This document shows positions 17,726-27,893 of a stretch of 64,000 bases of DNA, in pieces. Source of the DNA: CAWAXW01 sp963786155 (GTDB taxonomy: Bacteria; Actinomycetota; CADDZG01; WHSQ01); the NCBI GenBank assembly GCA_963786155.1, contig CAWAXW010000006.1, positions 372,001 through 436,000 of the forward strand, given 5' to 3'. The notes below the pieces were generated by a model. The model was not told the DNA's origin. It made no database searches and saw only the letters and a program-made list of their open reading frames with translations. A program made the position numbers and the translations under genes. Each line of letters begins with the position of its first letter. Positions within the stretch are counted from its first letter, which is position 1.

Positions 17726-19506
17726 GTGGCTATCAGCAAGGTTGGGGTTGTTGGGTGCGGGACTATGGGGTCTGGGATCTGCGAGATCGTGGCTAAGGCG
17801 GGGCTCGATGTCGTTTTTCTCGAGACTTCGGACGAGACCGTGGCCAATGGGCACGAGCGGATCCAGCGCAGCATCTCCCGGGCCGTCGAGCGGGGGAAGC
17901 TCGAGAAGGCCGACGCGGATGCCGCTCTCGGGCGGATAACCGGCACGACCGACGATCAAGCACTTGCCGACTGCGACCTCGTGATCGAGGCGGTGCCCGA
18001 GCAGCTCGAGCTCAAGAAGGACCTCTTCGCCCGCCTCGACGACGATCCTGGGCGAGAAGGCGATCTTCGCCACCAACACATCGAGCCTCCCGGTCATCGA
18101 CATGGCCGTTGCGACCAAGCGCCCGGACCGAGTCATCGGCTTCCACTTCTTCAACCCGGCCCAGGTGATGAAGCTCGTCGAGCTCGTACACACGGTCGCC
18201 ACCGACCCCGAGGTCGTAGAGGAAGCCAAAGCGTTCGCGGAACAACTCGGTAAGACGCCGGTTGCGTGCCGCGACCGAGCAGGATTCATCGCCAACGTCC
18301 TGCTGTTCCCGTACATGAACTCGGCCGTGCGGCTGTTCGAGCAGCGTTTCGCGAGCCGCGAGGACATCGACGCGTCGATGCAACTCGGCATCGGACACCC
18401 GATGGGCCCGCTCGCAACTGCTCGACCTCATCGGGCTCGACTCGGCTTACGAGATCTGCGAGGCGCTGTGGCGCCAGTTCCGCGACACGACCGGACGCGC
18501 CGCCTCCGCTGCTGAAGCAGTACATCGTTGCCGGATACCTCGGCCGCAAGACGGGCCGCGGCTTCTACCGCTACGAGGCACCCGAGTCGTCCAAGATCGT
18601 CGACGCCGCCCCTTCAGAGGCCGGCGACGAAGCGAGCGACATCAACTCGGTCGGCGTCGTCGGCACGGGTGTGATGGCGATCGGGCATAGCCGAGGTGCT
18701 CGCGAAGGCCGGCAACGAAGTCATCCTGCGCGGCCGCAGCGAAGCTTCGATCAAGAAGGCGAAAGCCGCGGTCGAGAAGAGCCTCGACCAGCGCGGTGAG
18801 CAAAGGGAAGCTCGAGCAGGCCAAGGCCGACGAGATCCTGGGTCGCATCACGACGACGCTCGAGTTCTCGGACCTGGCCGAGGTCGACCTCGTGGTCGAG
18901 GCCGTTGCCGAGGACCTCGAGACCAAGGTCGACGATCTTCAAGGAGCTCGACGCGCGCCATGAAGCCGGACGCGATCCTCGCCTCGACGACATCGAGCCT
19001 TCCGGTCGTCGACCTGGCCGCGGTCACGGCACGACCCGACCGGGTGCTCGGTCTGCACTTCTTCAACCCCGCGCCGATCATGAAACTGGTCGAGGTCGTG
19101 CGGACGGTGGCTACGTCGGAGGAAGTCGAGAAGCGCGCGCTCGCATGGGTCCGCGCGATCGGCAAGCACCCGGTGCGCTGCCGGGACCGGGCCGGGTTCA
19201 TCGTGAACTTCCTGCTGTTCCCTTACCTGAACGACGCGATCAGGATGCACGAGGAGGGCTACAGCACGCCGGAGGACATCGACACGGCGATGAAGCTCGG
19301 CTGCGGCCACCCGATGGGACCGTTCGCGCTGATGGACATCGTCGGCCTCGACGTCACCCTCGCGATCCTCGAACTCGCTGCATGAAGAGTTCCGCGAGCG
19401 CCGCTACGCCCCGGCCCCCCTGCTGGAGCACATGGTCCGGGCCGGCTACCTCGGCCGCAAGACCGGCCGAGGCTTCTACGACTACTCGTCGTTAGCGAGC
19501 TGCTAG
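17726..19506 (+). CDS. Two-module 3-hydroxyacyl-CoA dehydrogenase (3-hydroxybutyryl-CoA dehydrogenase type), eight frameshifts
   Basis: NAD(P)-dependent dehydrogenase converting 3-hydroxyacyl-CoA and 3-oxoacyl-CoA. A GTG start at 17726 follows AAGGAG by seven bases. The chain is a head-to-tail duplication: module 1 has VGVVGCGTMGSGI, GFHFFNPAQVMKLVE, GHPMGPLA and YLGRKTGRGFYRYE; module 2 repeats VGVVGTGVMA, GLHFFNPAPIMKLVE, GHPMGPFALMD and YLGRKTGRGFYDYS. The full length is about 590 residues. Frame changes lie near 18048, 18415, 18490, 18681, 18795, 18935, 18960 and 19377; all eight are fixed by removing one base. Its stop shares the palindrome CTAG with the stop of the facing gene. It likely supplies the 3-hydroxybutyryl-CoA step of the ethylmalonyl-CoA route. 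Confidence 0.83.
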
Positions 19507-19789
19507 CGCGCGTCGCCGCGGCCCACGAGGCCCGGGTACTCGCGGCCCCCGAACGGGAAGCGCGTCGACAGCCTCCACGCATCGGCCGCCTCGAAGCGGT
19601 CGCGGTAGTCGTACATCCCGAGGCGACGCCCCTGGGCGCGCGACCGGCTCGCATCCAGATCGACGCGGCCTGGGCTCGGCGCTCGTTCTCGACCATCTCC
19701 TCGAGGGCCGTCGAGCGCGGCCTTCTTCTCGGCCTCGGGTCGCGTTGCCTTCGACCGAAACGAGCGGTGAGCCGACGGTGCTCGGTCAC
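19503..19789 (-). CDS. Small protein coupled to the acyl-CoA carboxylase beta subunit, frameshifted
   Basis: A protein of about 90 residues beginning at a GTG that overlaps the carboxylase stop (GTGA), so it is translationally coupled. The reconstructed sequence contains EKKAALDALEEMVENERRAQ and MYDYRDRFEAADAW and ends FPFGGREYPGLVGRGDAR. Three one-base insertions near its start and one further shift near 19630 must be removed to keep this frame. Actinobacterial acyl-CoA carboxylases often have a small epsilon subunit encoded here, but I do not see clear epsilon-family motifs, so the identity is open. The gene end overlaps the facing dehydrogenase gene by four bases. Confidence 0.5.
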
Positions 19790-21382
19790 AGCGGGATGTT
19801 GCCGTGCTTGCGTTGCGGGATCGTCTCGCGCTTCGAACGCAGCATCTCGAGCGACTGGACGAGCTTCCTGCGCGTGTCTGCGGCTCGATGACGTCGTCGA
19901 CGTAGCCGCGCTCGGCCGCGATGTACGGGGTCGAGAACTGCTCCTTGTAGTCGTCGATCAGCTCGGTCCGTTTGCGCCTCGGCGTCGTCGGCCCCCGCGA
20001 TCTCCTTGCGATGGATGATGTTGACGGCCCCCTCGGCCCCCATGACCGCGATCTGCGCCGACGGCCACGCGAACGAGATGTCGGCGCGGATGTGCTTCGA
20101 GTTCATGACCACGTAGGCGCCGCCGTACGCCTTGCGGGTGATGACGGTCATGCGCGGCACGGTGGCCTCGCTGAACGCGTAGAGCAGCTTGGAGCCGTGC
20201 CGGATGATCCCGCCGTACTCCTGCTCCGTTCCGGGCAGGAACCCGGGGACGTCGACGAACGTGACAGCGGGATGTTGAACGCGTCGCAGAACCGAACGAA
20301 GCGCCCGGCCTTCGTCGACGAGGTGATGTCGAGGCAACCGGCGAGCACCTGCGGCTGGTTCGCGACGATCCCGACCGGATGCCCTCCAAGCCGGGAGAAC
20401 CCGCACAGGATGTTCTGGGCCCAGTGCGGATGGACCTCGAAGAACTCGCCGTCGTCGAACACGCGACGCGATGACCTGAGTGCATGTCGTACGGCTTGTT
20501 CGGTGAGTCCGGCATCAGACTCGGTCAGCTCGTCACACGAGCGCATCGGATCGTCGGTCGGCGGGAAGTAGGGAGGCGACTCGAAGTTGTTCGACGGAAG
20601 GAAGCACATCAGGTAGCGGATCTGCTGAAGGCAGTCCTCGTCGTCGCCGGCAACGAAGTGCGCGACGCCCGACTTCGACGCGTGACTCATCGCGCCGCCG
20701 AGCTCTTCCTGGCGTCACCTCCTCGCCGGTGACGGTCTTGATGACGTCGGGACCGGTGATGAACATGTGCGAGGTCTCGTCGACCATGAACATGAAGTCG
20801 GTCATCGCGGGGGAGTAGACGGCGCCGCCCGCGCACGGTCCCATGATCGCCGAGATCTGCGGGATCACACCGGAGGAGCGCACGTTGCGATCGAAGATGT
20901 AGCCGTACCCGGCGAGCGACGCGGCCCCCTCCTGGATGCGTGCCCCGCCGGAGTCGTTCAGCCCGATCACCGGCGCCCCCGTCTGGAGGGCGAGGTCCAT
21001 GATCTTGCAGATCTTCTCGCCCATGACCTCGCCGAGCGATCCTCCGAAGACCGTGAAGTCCTGAGCGAAGACGAAGACCTTGCGCCCGTCGATCGTTCCC
21101 CAGCCGGTCACGACGGCGTCCGAGTAGGGACGCTTGTTCTCGATCCCGAAGCCCATGACTCCGGTGCCGAACGAGCATGTCGGTCTCGACGAAGGAGTCG
21201 GGGTCCAGGAGCTTCTCGATCCGCTCCCTGGCGGTGAGCTTGCCTCGCTCGTGTTGCTTCTCGATGGCTTCGGCGCCGCCTGCGAGCCGGGCTTCGCCCT
21301 TGAGGGCGGCAAGCTGCTCGGCCTGCGCGTCGATCCCGCTCGTTGGGTCCTGCCTGGTCTCGGGTATCTCCTGGGTCGCCAT
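19786..21382 (-). CDS. pccB: Acyl-CoA (propionyl-CoA) carboxylase beta subunit, multiple frameshifts
   Basis: Carboxyltransferase subunit that moves CO2 from carboxybiotin to propionyl-CoA or a related acyl-CoA. The start is the ATG at 21382 (MATQEIPE). Family blocks appear in order: KLTARERIEKLLDPDSFVE, GFGIENKRPYSDAVVTG, FGGSLGEVMGEKICKIMDLA, NDSGGARIQEG, GPCAGGAVYSPAMTDF, MFITGPDVIKTVTGEEV, VFDDGEFFEVHPHWAQNI, FVDVPGFLPGTEQE, ITRKAYGGAYVVM, and the end LEMLRSKRETIPQRKHGN. Frame changes lie near 21165, 20716, 20502, 20478, 20465, 20272, 19975 and 19880; most are single-base insertions. The length of about 530 residues fits the family. The biotin-carrying alpha subunit is not in the window. 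Confidence 0.85.
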
Positions 21383-21486
21383 GTTCGCGAGCATAGCGGT
21401 GGCGCCCCGTGGCCCTCCGTGTGAAATCTAGGCAAATCGGGCAGACCGGGGCAGGGGAGCGAGCCCAGAGGTCGAACCCCAGACTC

Positions 21487-22431
21487 ATGGGACGACTATG
21501 GCGGGACCTCCTCCAACTGCGCTCGGAGTATCAACGACTGAGCGCGGCGGAGGCGACAGAAGAAGAGGATGCGAGCCTGGAGATCGCCCGTTCGGCGCGC
21601 GACTTCTCGCAGCGCACCAAGAGCGTGGTCGACGACAAGCTCGCTTTTTCCGCCACCTTGATGCGCGCGGGCGAGGTCGAAGCGGCCAATCGGCTGCTCG
21701 CGGAAGTGGAAGTCGACGTCCTCGAAGAGGAAGCCGCGCTGTTCGAGAAAGTTAACGAGGTCAAGGCGACGCGTGCATTGAAGCGTCAGCGCATCACAAG
21801 GTTGCGCCTTGCGCGCATGGTCACGGTTGCGATGCTGGGATCGCTCCTCATGAGCGCGTCGGCGATCGGCATCACGTTGGCCAGCGGTGCCGACGAAGAT
21901 CGCCCGGGGGCCGTTGCGCCGCGCGATCTGCCCAACCTGGCGAATGGTGGCGCGGTTCGAGCGCAGGCAGATCGGGACTCGTCGGCCGCTCGTGAGGTCA
22001 AGATCGCCGGCGTCAAAGTCAGGATGAGCAACGCACAATTGCGCGCTTATTCACGGCTTACTAACGGAACCCCGGAATCGGCGGAAGTGCATGAGTTCCT
22101 TCTGTCGCTGCTGCCGGTCGAGGTCCAGGACATGGTCGTAGCGGCCGGGACGATCCTGACCGCGGAGGTCCCGGAGACGAACCAGCCGGTTATCGACATC
22201 CCGAAAGAGATCCGCAAGGGCAAGCGCGAGTGGACCTCCCGCCAGGAAGAGCCACCGCAGGAGAAGCCCGAGCCCTCTCCCGAACCGACCGATCCGTCGG
22301 ACGAAGAGCCCGCCGAAGACCCGTCGCCGGAACCGGAGCCCGAGCCTCAGCCCGAGCCCACCCCGTCACCGAGCGACGAAGAGAAGGACGAAGGCGAGCA
22401 GCTACCGATCATCGACGACAGCCTGCTCTAA
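21487..22431 (+). CDS. Membrane protein with coiled-coil N-terminus and Pro/Glu-rich tail, unknown function
   Basis: Protein of 314 residues from the ATG at 21487; an in-frame GTG at 21409 would add 26 residues without any clear feature. Residues 1-110 are charged and helical (DLLQLRSEYQRLSAAEA, LLAEVEVDVLEEEAALFEKV). One membrane segment follows at about 118-140 (MVTVAMLGSLLMSASAIGIT). The external part has VKIAGVKVRMSNAQLRAYS and a 50-residue Pro/Glu/Asp-rich tail before LPIIDDSLL. The layout resembles an anti-sigma or wall-spanning membrane protein, but no sigma factor is adjacent and I do not recognise the family. The gene is free of frameshifts. Confidence 0.65.
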   Translation: MGRLWRDLLQLRSEYQRLSAAEATEEEDASLEIARSARDFSQRTKSVVDDKLAFSATLMRAGEVEAANRLLAEVEVDVLEEEAALFEKVNEVKATRALKRQRITRLRLARMVTVAMLGSLLMSASAIGITLASGADEDRPGAVAPRDLPNLANGGAVRAQADRDSSAAREVKIAGVKVRMSNAQLRAYSRLTNGTPESAEVHEFLLSLLPVEVQDMVVAAGTILTAEVPETNQPVIDIPKEIRKGKREWTSRQEEPPQEKPEPSPEPTDPSDEEPAEDPSPEPEPEPQPEPTPSPSDEEKDEGEQLPIIDDSLL

Positions 22432-23524
22432 GCGTTTGGTCTGAACGCGCTCGTCTCCGGCGCGCAGATCACCGATCAAGCCCGGCCCTTCCAGCAACAC
22501 GCGTCTTTCCCCCTGCTCGACCAAACCGATCCTGCGCGCGCGTCGTAGCCGGCCTTGCCCAAAGTCCGGAGTGCGTTGTCGGTTGCATCTGACGGAACCA
22601 CCACGACCAAGCCCAAGCCCATGTTGAACACGCGGTGCATCTCCGCATCCTCGATCCCCCCGCGCTGTTGGATCAACGAGAAGATGGCTTGAGGCTCTCC
22701 GAGGTCATCGATCCTGTAGTCGACGTCGGCTTCCAACCGACAGAGGTTGGCGAGACCGTCGCCGGTTATGTGGGCAAGCCCCCTCGTCTCGATGCCCGCG
22801 TCCCACAACGCGTAGGCCGCCCGAACGTAGATGCGAGTGGGACGTAGAAGCTCCTCCCCGAGCGTGCATCCGAGCTCGGGTATCTCGTCCTCGAGTATCC
22901 AACCCGTCCAGGAGCACTCGACGCGCCAGCGTGTAGCCGTTGGAGTGGAGGCCCGAGGACGCCAGGCCCAGGATCGCATCGCCGGGACGGATCGCCTGGC
23001 CGAGGATCAACGCGTCCGGAGGGATCGTGCCCACACATGTGCCGACCAGGTCGAAAGCGCGTTCGTCACCGGACACTTCTCCATCCGAGCCGATGATCTC
23101 CGGGAGCTGCGCGACCTCGCCTCCGGGGATCGCGATAGCGGCTTCCTTCGCAGCCGCGCCGAGCCCCTGGAGGATCTGATCGATGCGGCGGTCGTCGAGA
23201 GTGTGAACGCCGACGTAGTCGACCAACGCGAAGGGCCGGGCTCCGATGCAGATCATGTCGTTGACGTTCATCGCGATGCAGTCGAACCCGATCGTGTCGT
23301 AGCGATCGAGCTTCGACGCCACGACCGTCTTGGAGCCGACCCCATCCGTGCAGATCGCGATGCCGAGCTCGTCGCTAAGCGCGATCACGCTCGCGGTAGT
23401 GACCGAAGTCCGTGAGGACCCGCGCGCCCGCCAGCAGATCGAACGTGCTCTTGAGGTGACGGGCAACGGCCGAAAGCGCCTCGCCTTGTCCCTTGACCCC
23501 GGCAGTCTCGTACGCGTCGGTCAT
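22402..23524 (-). CDS. purM: Phosphoribosylformylglycinamidine cyclo-ligase (AIR synthetase), frameshifted
   Basis: Purine biosynthesis enzyme converting FGAM and ATP to AIR. The ATG at 23524 starts MTDAYETAGVKGQGEAL. Family motifs follow: SDELGIAICTDGVGSKTVVA, IAMNVNDMICIGARPFALVDYV, ILQGLGAAAKEAAIAIPGGE, LASSGLHSNGYTLARRV, AHITGDGLANLCRL and HRVFNMGLGLVVVV. Frame changes lie near 23395, 22905 and 22545; the first two are one-base insertions and the last equals plus two or minus one in a GC repeat. The corrected end is near 22402 and overlaps the facing membrane-protein gene by about 30 bp; without the last shift the stop would be at 22476. It shares an operon-like spacing with the MFS gene (10 bp). 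Confidence 0.85.
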
Positions 23525-23534
23525 ATCTCAGACG

Positions 23535-24762
23535 CTAGCCGACGGGCTCGGCGGGCTCTACCTCGAGCGCTTCCCGGACCCGGCCCGGGCGGCCGGCCGG
23601 GAGCCTCAACGAATAGAGGAGGGCGCCGAAAGCCGGGATCGAAGCGACGGCGTAGGCGAGATTGAACGACGTCCCCTCGGCCAGCGACCCGATCGCAGTC
23701 GGCGATATGAGGTAGCCGAGGTCGCCCGCCATCTGGTTCACGCCGACGGCGGCTCCGGAATCCGCCGCGTGGAATCGCATCGGCCATCAGGCCCCCGGCC
23801 GCCGCGCCGCTGGCAGCGATGCCCGCTCCGACCGCGGCCATCAACAGGTAGTAGGCCGCGGGGCTCTCGATCTGGCCGATGGCGACCGTTGCGAGACCGG
23901 TAAGGAGTAGCGAGGGCACCACGACGGCCCGGCGACCGAACCGGTCCGCGGCCCAACCCGCCGCGAACAGCGCAGCGATCTCGCCGACAGCCAACATCGT
24001 GACCGCGAGGCCGATCAGGTCCTCGGACATTCCGAGTTCCGACTCGGCGAAGACCACGCCCACGGTTTGCGCCGGCCCCGCGATGGTCCACCAACCCACG
24101 AAGGTGGCCGCGAGGGCGGCGACGTAACGCACGTCGCCCAACAAGGGCCGAGCCGCACGGAGCGCTTCCATCGGGCTGCGGCGGATCGACTCGCGTGCGG
24201 CGGGGGAGCCGAGCACGACCCAGGCGATCACGGCCGCGCCGAGAAGGACTGTTGCGTAGACATGGAAGGGGGCCTGCAGCCCGAAGTGCTTTGCGAGCAG
24301 GCCCCCAAACAGCGGACCCACGCCGATGCCGACCAGGAACGAAGCGCGGAAAGAACCCGTAGCGCGTCCCATCGCCTCGGGCTCGATGATCCGCAGCAGC
24401 CGGTTCATCAACCCGCCGATGAACAGGGCGGAACCCGCCCCGCCGAATCCACGGGCGAACACGAGCTGGGGGAAGCTCTGGGCGAACCCCGCCGCGTAGG
24501 ACGACGCCGAGACGACCAACAAGCCCGTCACCGTGCAAGCGCGTTCGCCGAAGCGGTCGACGACGATCCCGCCGATCAGTCCGAAGCTGAAGCGCGTCAG
24601 CCCGAACACCAACTGGACCAGGCCGATGGCAGCAAGACCGACTCCGAAGGACTTCGCGAACAACGGCAGCGTCGGGATGACCATGCCGAAGCCGAGTGCG
24701 ACGGTCGTCGAGATCGCGAACAGCTTGCGGAACTCCGGCCGCTTCCACGGTGAGTCCGCCAC
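23535..24762 (-). CDS. MFS transporter, one frameshift
   Basis: Twelve-helix-type major facilitator of about 409 residues in the inner membrane. The start is uncertain; the GTG at 24762 (ADSPWKRPEFRKLFAIS) puts the first helix at a normal distance. Motifs include the loop after helix 2 (GGIVVDRFGERACTVTG), helix 5 (RASFLVGIGVGPLFGGLLA) and the second-half loop GWAADRFGRRAVVVP. The frame breaks near 23775; the C-terminus (GVNQMAGDLGYLISPTAIGS and later helices) continues in another frame to 23535. The drug-exporter-like pattern is visible but the substrate cannot be inferred. It lies between the epimerase and purM genes on the same strand. Confidence 0.8.
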
Positions 24763-24782
24763 CGCGCCTCCGGGCGCGGGCC

Positions 24783-25186
24783 TCACAACGGCTTCTGGAT
24801 CAGCTCGACGAGCAGTCCCCGGTTGCCCTTTGGATGCACGAATGCGATCGAGTGTCCGCGGCCCCCGCCGCGGGGGACTCATCGATCAGCGGAACGGCCT
24901 TCTCTTTGAGGGTGGCCAGCGATCCTTCGAGGTCTTCCACCTCGTAGGCGATGTGGTGCAGGCCCTCGCCCCGCCGCTCGATGAACTTTGCGACCGTGCT
25001 ATCCGGGCTCGTGGGCGCAAGCAGTTGCAGGAAGACTCCTCCGAGGGGAAGCATCGCTTCCTCCACGCCCTGCTCCTCCACCCTCTCGCGGTGCGAGACC
25101 TCGAGGCCCCAGACGTCTTTGTAGTGCTCGATCGCGGCGTCGAGGTCGCTGACGGCGATGGCGATGTGTTCGATCTTGTCCAGCAT
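24783..25186 (-). CDS. mce: Methylmalonyl-/ethylmalonyl-CoA epimerase (VOC family), one frameshift
   Basis: Small metal-dependent epimerase of about 134 residues that interconverts the 2R and 2S epimers of methylmalonyl-CoA and, in the ethylmalonyl-CoA pathway, ethylmalonyl-CoA. Two VOC half-repeats are visible: DKIEHIAIAVSDLDAAIEHY with metal-ligand His, and GEGLHHIAYEVEDLEGSL, then HSIAFVHPKGNRGLLVEL, the last found only after correcting a one-base loss in a C-run near 24875. Without correction the chain ends in an unrelated tail at 24800. It belongs with the mutase, carboxylase and crotonyl-CoA carboxylase/reductase genes nearby. The MFS start lies 20 bp downstream. Confidence 0.83.
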
Positions 25187-25277
25187 CGGCGCATCCTACG
25201 AGCGCCGTAGAGGGGGTCTTGCTAGTGGTTGAGCGCCCGCTCGATGCGGTTCAGCAGCTCGTTACTGCGGCCCGTGT

Positions 25278-25317
25278 ACGACCGCCGCTCGGTTGACGGG
25301 GGTTGAACGGCGGTCGT
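25278..25317. repeat. Perfect 10-bp inverted repeat between hydratase and epimerase genes
   Basis: ACGACCGCCG at 25278-25287 pairs exactly with CGGCGGTCGT at 25308-25317 across a 20-base loop. A second small hairpin, CGAGCC/GGCTCG, lies at 25408-25422. Both sit in the 222-bp gap after the hydratase stop and before the epimerase start on the minus strand. No T-run follows either one, so they could be a regulatory RNA or protein site rather than an intrinsic terminator. Confidence 0.45.
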
Positions 25318-25446
25318 CCGGGTTGCCGAAGAGGTGCTCTTAGATGATTTCTTCAATTGCTTCTGCTCCCTGATCCTGCGCATGCCTTTGCATCGACACC
25401 GGCAGAGCGAGCCTGAGGCTCGAAGAAGTCAGATTGCCGACAGTAC

Positions 25447-26224
25447 TTAGATGTCCGAGAAGTCTCCGTGGCGGCCCTTGCCGGCGGCGAATCGGCCGGC
25501 CCCGGCGGCGGTCTCGCCCGAGGCGACCGCCTCCATCCCCAGCCGGAACTCGTGAGCGAGGGCCTCGTCCAGGTCCAGGTCCCACTGGGCGAGCAAGGAG
25601 CGCCGGTCGGTACGCATGCAGGCCTGGGGGAAGCGAGAGATCTCCTGGGCCAGCACCAGGGCGGCATCCAGGGCCGCTCCCGGCTCGGCCAGGCGGTTGA
25701 CGAGGCCGATCCCTAGGGCCTCCTCGGCCCCCACGCCGCGCCCGGTCAGAAGTAGGTCCAACGCCCGGCTCTGTCCGATCAGGCGAGCGATGCGGATCGT
25801 GCCGCCGTCGATCAGCGGCACGCCCCAGCGCCTGTCGAAGAAGCCGAGGGTCGCGTCCGCGGGCCGCAACCCGGAGGTCGCACCAGAGGGCGAGCTCGAG
25901 CCCCCCGGCGACGGCGTGGCCCTCGATGGCCGCGATCACGGGCTTGCCGAGGACCATCCGGCTCGGACCCATCGGCCCGTCGCCTTCGGGATCGACCCGG
26001 TTCGCCCGCCCGGGATCGTTGGCCATCGCCTTCAGGTCCGCCCCGGCACAGAACGCGCCCTGCGAGCCCGTCAGGATCGCAACGTGGGCGGAGTCGTCCG
26101 AATCGAATGCCCGGAAGGCATCGGCCAGCGCCGCCGCCGTGGGCCCGTCGACCGCGTTGCGCACCTCTGGCCGGTCGATCGTGACGACCGTGACGGCCTC
26201 GTGCTGCTCGACCCTGACGCTCAT
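25447..26224 (-). CDS. Enoyl-CoA hydratase/isomerase (crotonase family), one frameshift
   Basis: Crotonase-fold enzyme of about 259 residues, start ATG at 26224 (MSVRVEQHEAVTVVTIDRPE). The oxyanion-hole block is AFCAGADLKAM and the second is AAIEGHAVAGGLELALWCDL; later WGVPLIDGGTIRIARLIGQ and GLVNRLAEPGAALDAAL are typical of actinobacterial members. A frame change near 25870 joins two halves without loss. It may hydrate crotonyl-CoA and so link the dehydrogenase and the crotonyl-CoA carboxylase/reductase, but crotonase members vary widely in substrate and the usual hydratase Glu pair is not certain here. It is divergent from the thiolase gene, with 49 bp between the starts. Confidence 0.8.
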
Positions 26225-26273
26225 GTCCGTGAGCCTAGAATGGATGGGAATCCCTCGCGAAAGGAGCGTTCCC

Positions 26274-27475
26274 ATGGCTCGATCCGTCATCGTTTCCGCG
26301 GCCCGTACCGCGATCGGCAAGTTCCAAGGTCAGATCTCGCAACGTTCCCGCCGTGGATCTCGGTGCGCACCGCGATCAAGGGCGCCGTCGAGCGCGCCGG
26401 CATCGACGGCGAGCAGGTCGATTACGTGATCATGGGCCAGGTGCTCCAGGCGGGGACCGGGCAGATCACCGCCCGCCAGGCCGCGGTCAAGGCCGGCGTC
26501 CCCACGAGCGTTCCCGCGATCACGATCAACAAGGTGTGTCTGTCGGGTCTCAACGCGATCGCGATGGCCGATCAGATGATCCGCGCCGGCGAGGTCTCGG
26601 TCGTCGATCGCCGGGGGCATGGAGTCGATGGACCAGGCTCCCTATCTGCTGCCCGAAGGCGCGCACCGGATACCGGATGGGCGACGGCAAGGTCGTCGAT
26701 TCGATGATCTACGACGGCCTGTGGGACGCGTTCAACCACATGCACATGGGCGACCAGTCAGACGACGTCAACAAGGAGTTCAAGATCAGCCGCGAGGACC
26801 AGGACGCATGGTCGGCGCGCAGCCACGAGCGCGCGCATGACGCGACCGACGTGGGCCGCTTCAAGGACGAGATCGTTCCGATCGAGCTCCCGCAGCGGAA
26901 GGGCGACCCGATCGTCTTCGACACCGACGAAGGCGTCCGGCCCGGAACGACGACCGAGTCGCTCGCCAAGCTGAAGCCGGTCTTCCAGTCCGACGGCACG
27001 ATCACCGCGGGCAACGCATCACAGATCAGCAACGGGGGAGCAGCCGTCGTCGTCATGAGCGCCGAGCGCGCCCAGGAGCTCGGCGTCGACGCCGATCGCG
27101 GAGATCGTCGCCCACGGCATGTCCGCCGACCAGCCGCCGTACCTGCACACCGTCCCCGCCCTTGCGATCCAGGCGGCGCTGAAGAAGGCGGGGATGTCGC
27201 CGAACGACCTCGACCTCCTCGAGATCAACGAAGCTTTCGCTGCCGTCGCGCTCCACTCGACCCGAATGCTCTTCAACGGCAACAGCGCAGCGGAGGAAAA
27301 GGTCAACGTCAACGGCGGAGCGGTCGCGCTGGGCCACCCGATCGGCGCCACCGGCGCCCGCCTAACGGTCACCCTCCTCAACGAGCTGAAGCGCCGAGGC
27401 GGAGGCACCGGAGCCGTAGCCCTATGCGGAGGCGGAGGCCAAGGCGACGCAGTGATCTTCCAGGTTCCTGCCTAG
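26274..27475 (+). CDS. Acetyl-CoA acetyltransferase (thiolase), five frameshifts
   Basis: Thiolase condensing two acetyl-CoA to acetoacetyl-CoA or the reverse. The ATG at 26274 has AAGGAG nine bases upstream and starts ARSVIVSAARTAIGKFQG. The nucleophile Cys is in TINKVCLSGLNAIAMA near residue 88. Later blocks are AGGMESMDQAPYLLP, ISREDQDAWSARSHERA, LEINEAFAAVALHS, and the catalytic NGGAVALGHPIGATGAR with CGGGGQGDAV at the end. The length of about 399 residues is normal. Frame changes near 26340, 26372, 26608, 26667 and 27093 are each fixed by removing one base; those at 26608 and 27093 sit at GATC. It likely feeds the ethylmalonyl-CoA route. Confidence 0.86.
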
Positions 27476-27478
27476 CGT

Positions 27479-27886
27479 TTGTACAAGCGCATCCTTGTCG
27501 GGACCGATGGGTCGGAGACTGCGGCACGCGCCGTGGCTCGGGCCGCGGCCCTCGCGGAGACCATGGGGGCCGAGTTGCTCGTTGCTCATGCGTACGCGCC
27601 GGGCTCGGATGCGCTCGGGACCGACCGGGACGATGTTTCAGATGCGAAGCACCTGCTACTCAAGGCCGAGCACGAGCACGGCGGTCGCATAACCATTCGC
27701 TCGATCTTGCGACGCGGCGAGGCTGCCGCGGCCCTGTTGGATGTAGCTCGGGAAGAGAGCGCCGACCTGATAGTCGTGGGGAACAAAGGGATGGCGGGGG
27801 CTCAGAGATTCCTGCTAGGCAGCGTCCCGAATCGCGTGTCGCACCACGCGCCCATCGACGTGCTGATAGTTCACACGACGAAGTGA
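27479..27886 (+). CDS. Universal stress protein, UspA family
   Basis: Single-domain cytoplasmic stress protein of 135 residues, starting at a TTG three bases after the thiolase stop (YKRILVGTDGSETAARAV). The nucleotide-binding signature VVGNKGMAGAQRFLLGSVPNR near residues 98-118 matches the G-x2-G-x9-G(S/T) pattern of ATP-binding members. The tight spacing suggests it is co-transcribed with the thiolase. The gene is intact and converges with the crotonyl-CoA carboxylase/reductase gene, seven bases apart. Confidence 0.88.
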   Translation: MYKRILVGTDGSETAARAVARAAALAETMGAELLVAHAYAPGSDALGTDRDDVSDAKHLLLKAEHEHGGRITIRSILRRGEAAAALLDVAREESADLIVVGNKGMAGAQRFLLGSVPNRVSHHAPIDVLIVHTTK

Positions 27887-27893
27887 GTCGGGA

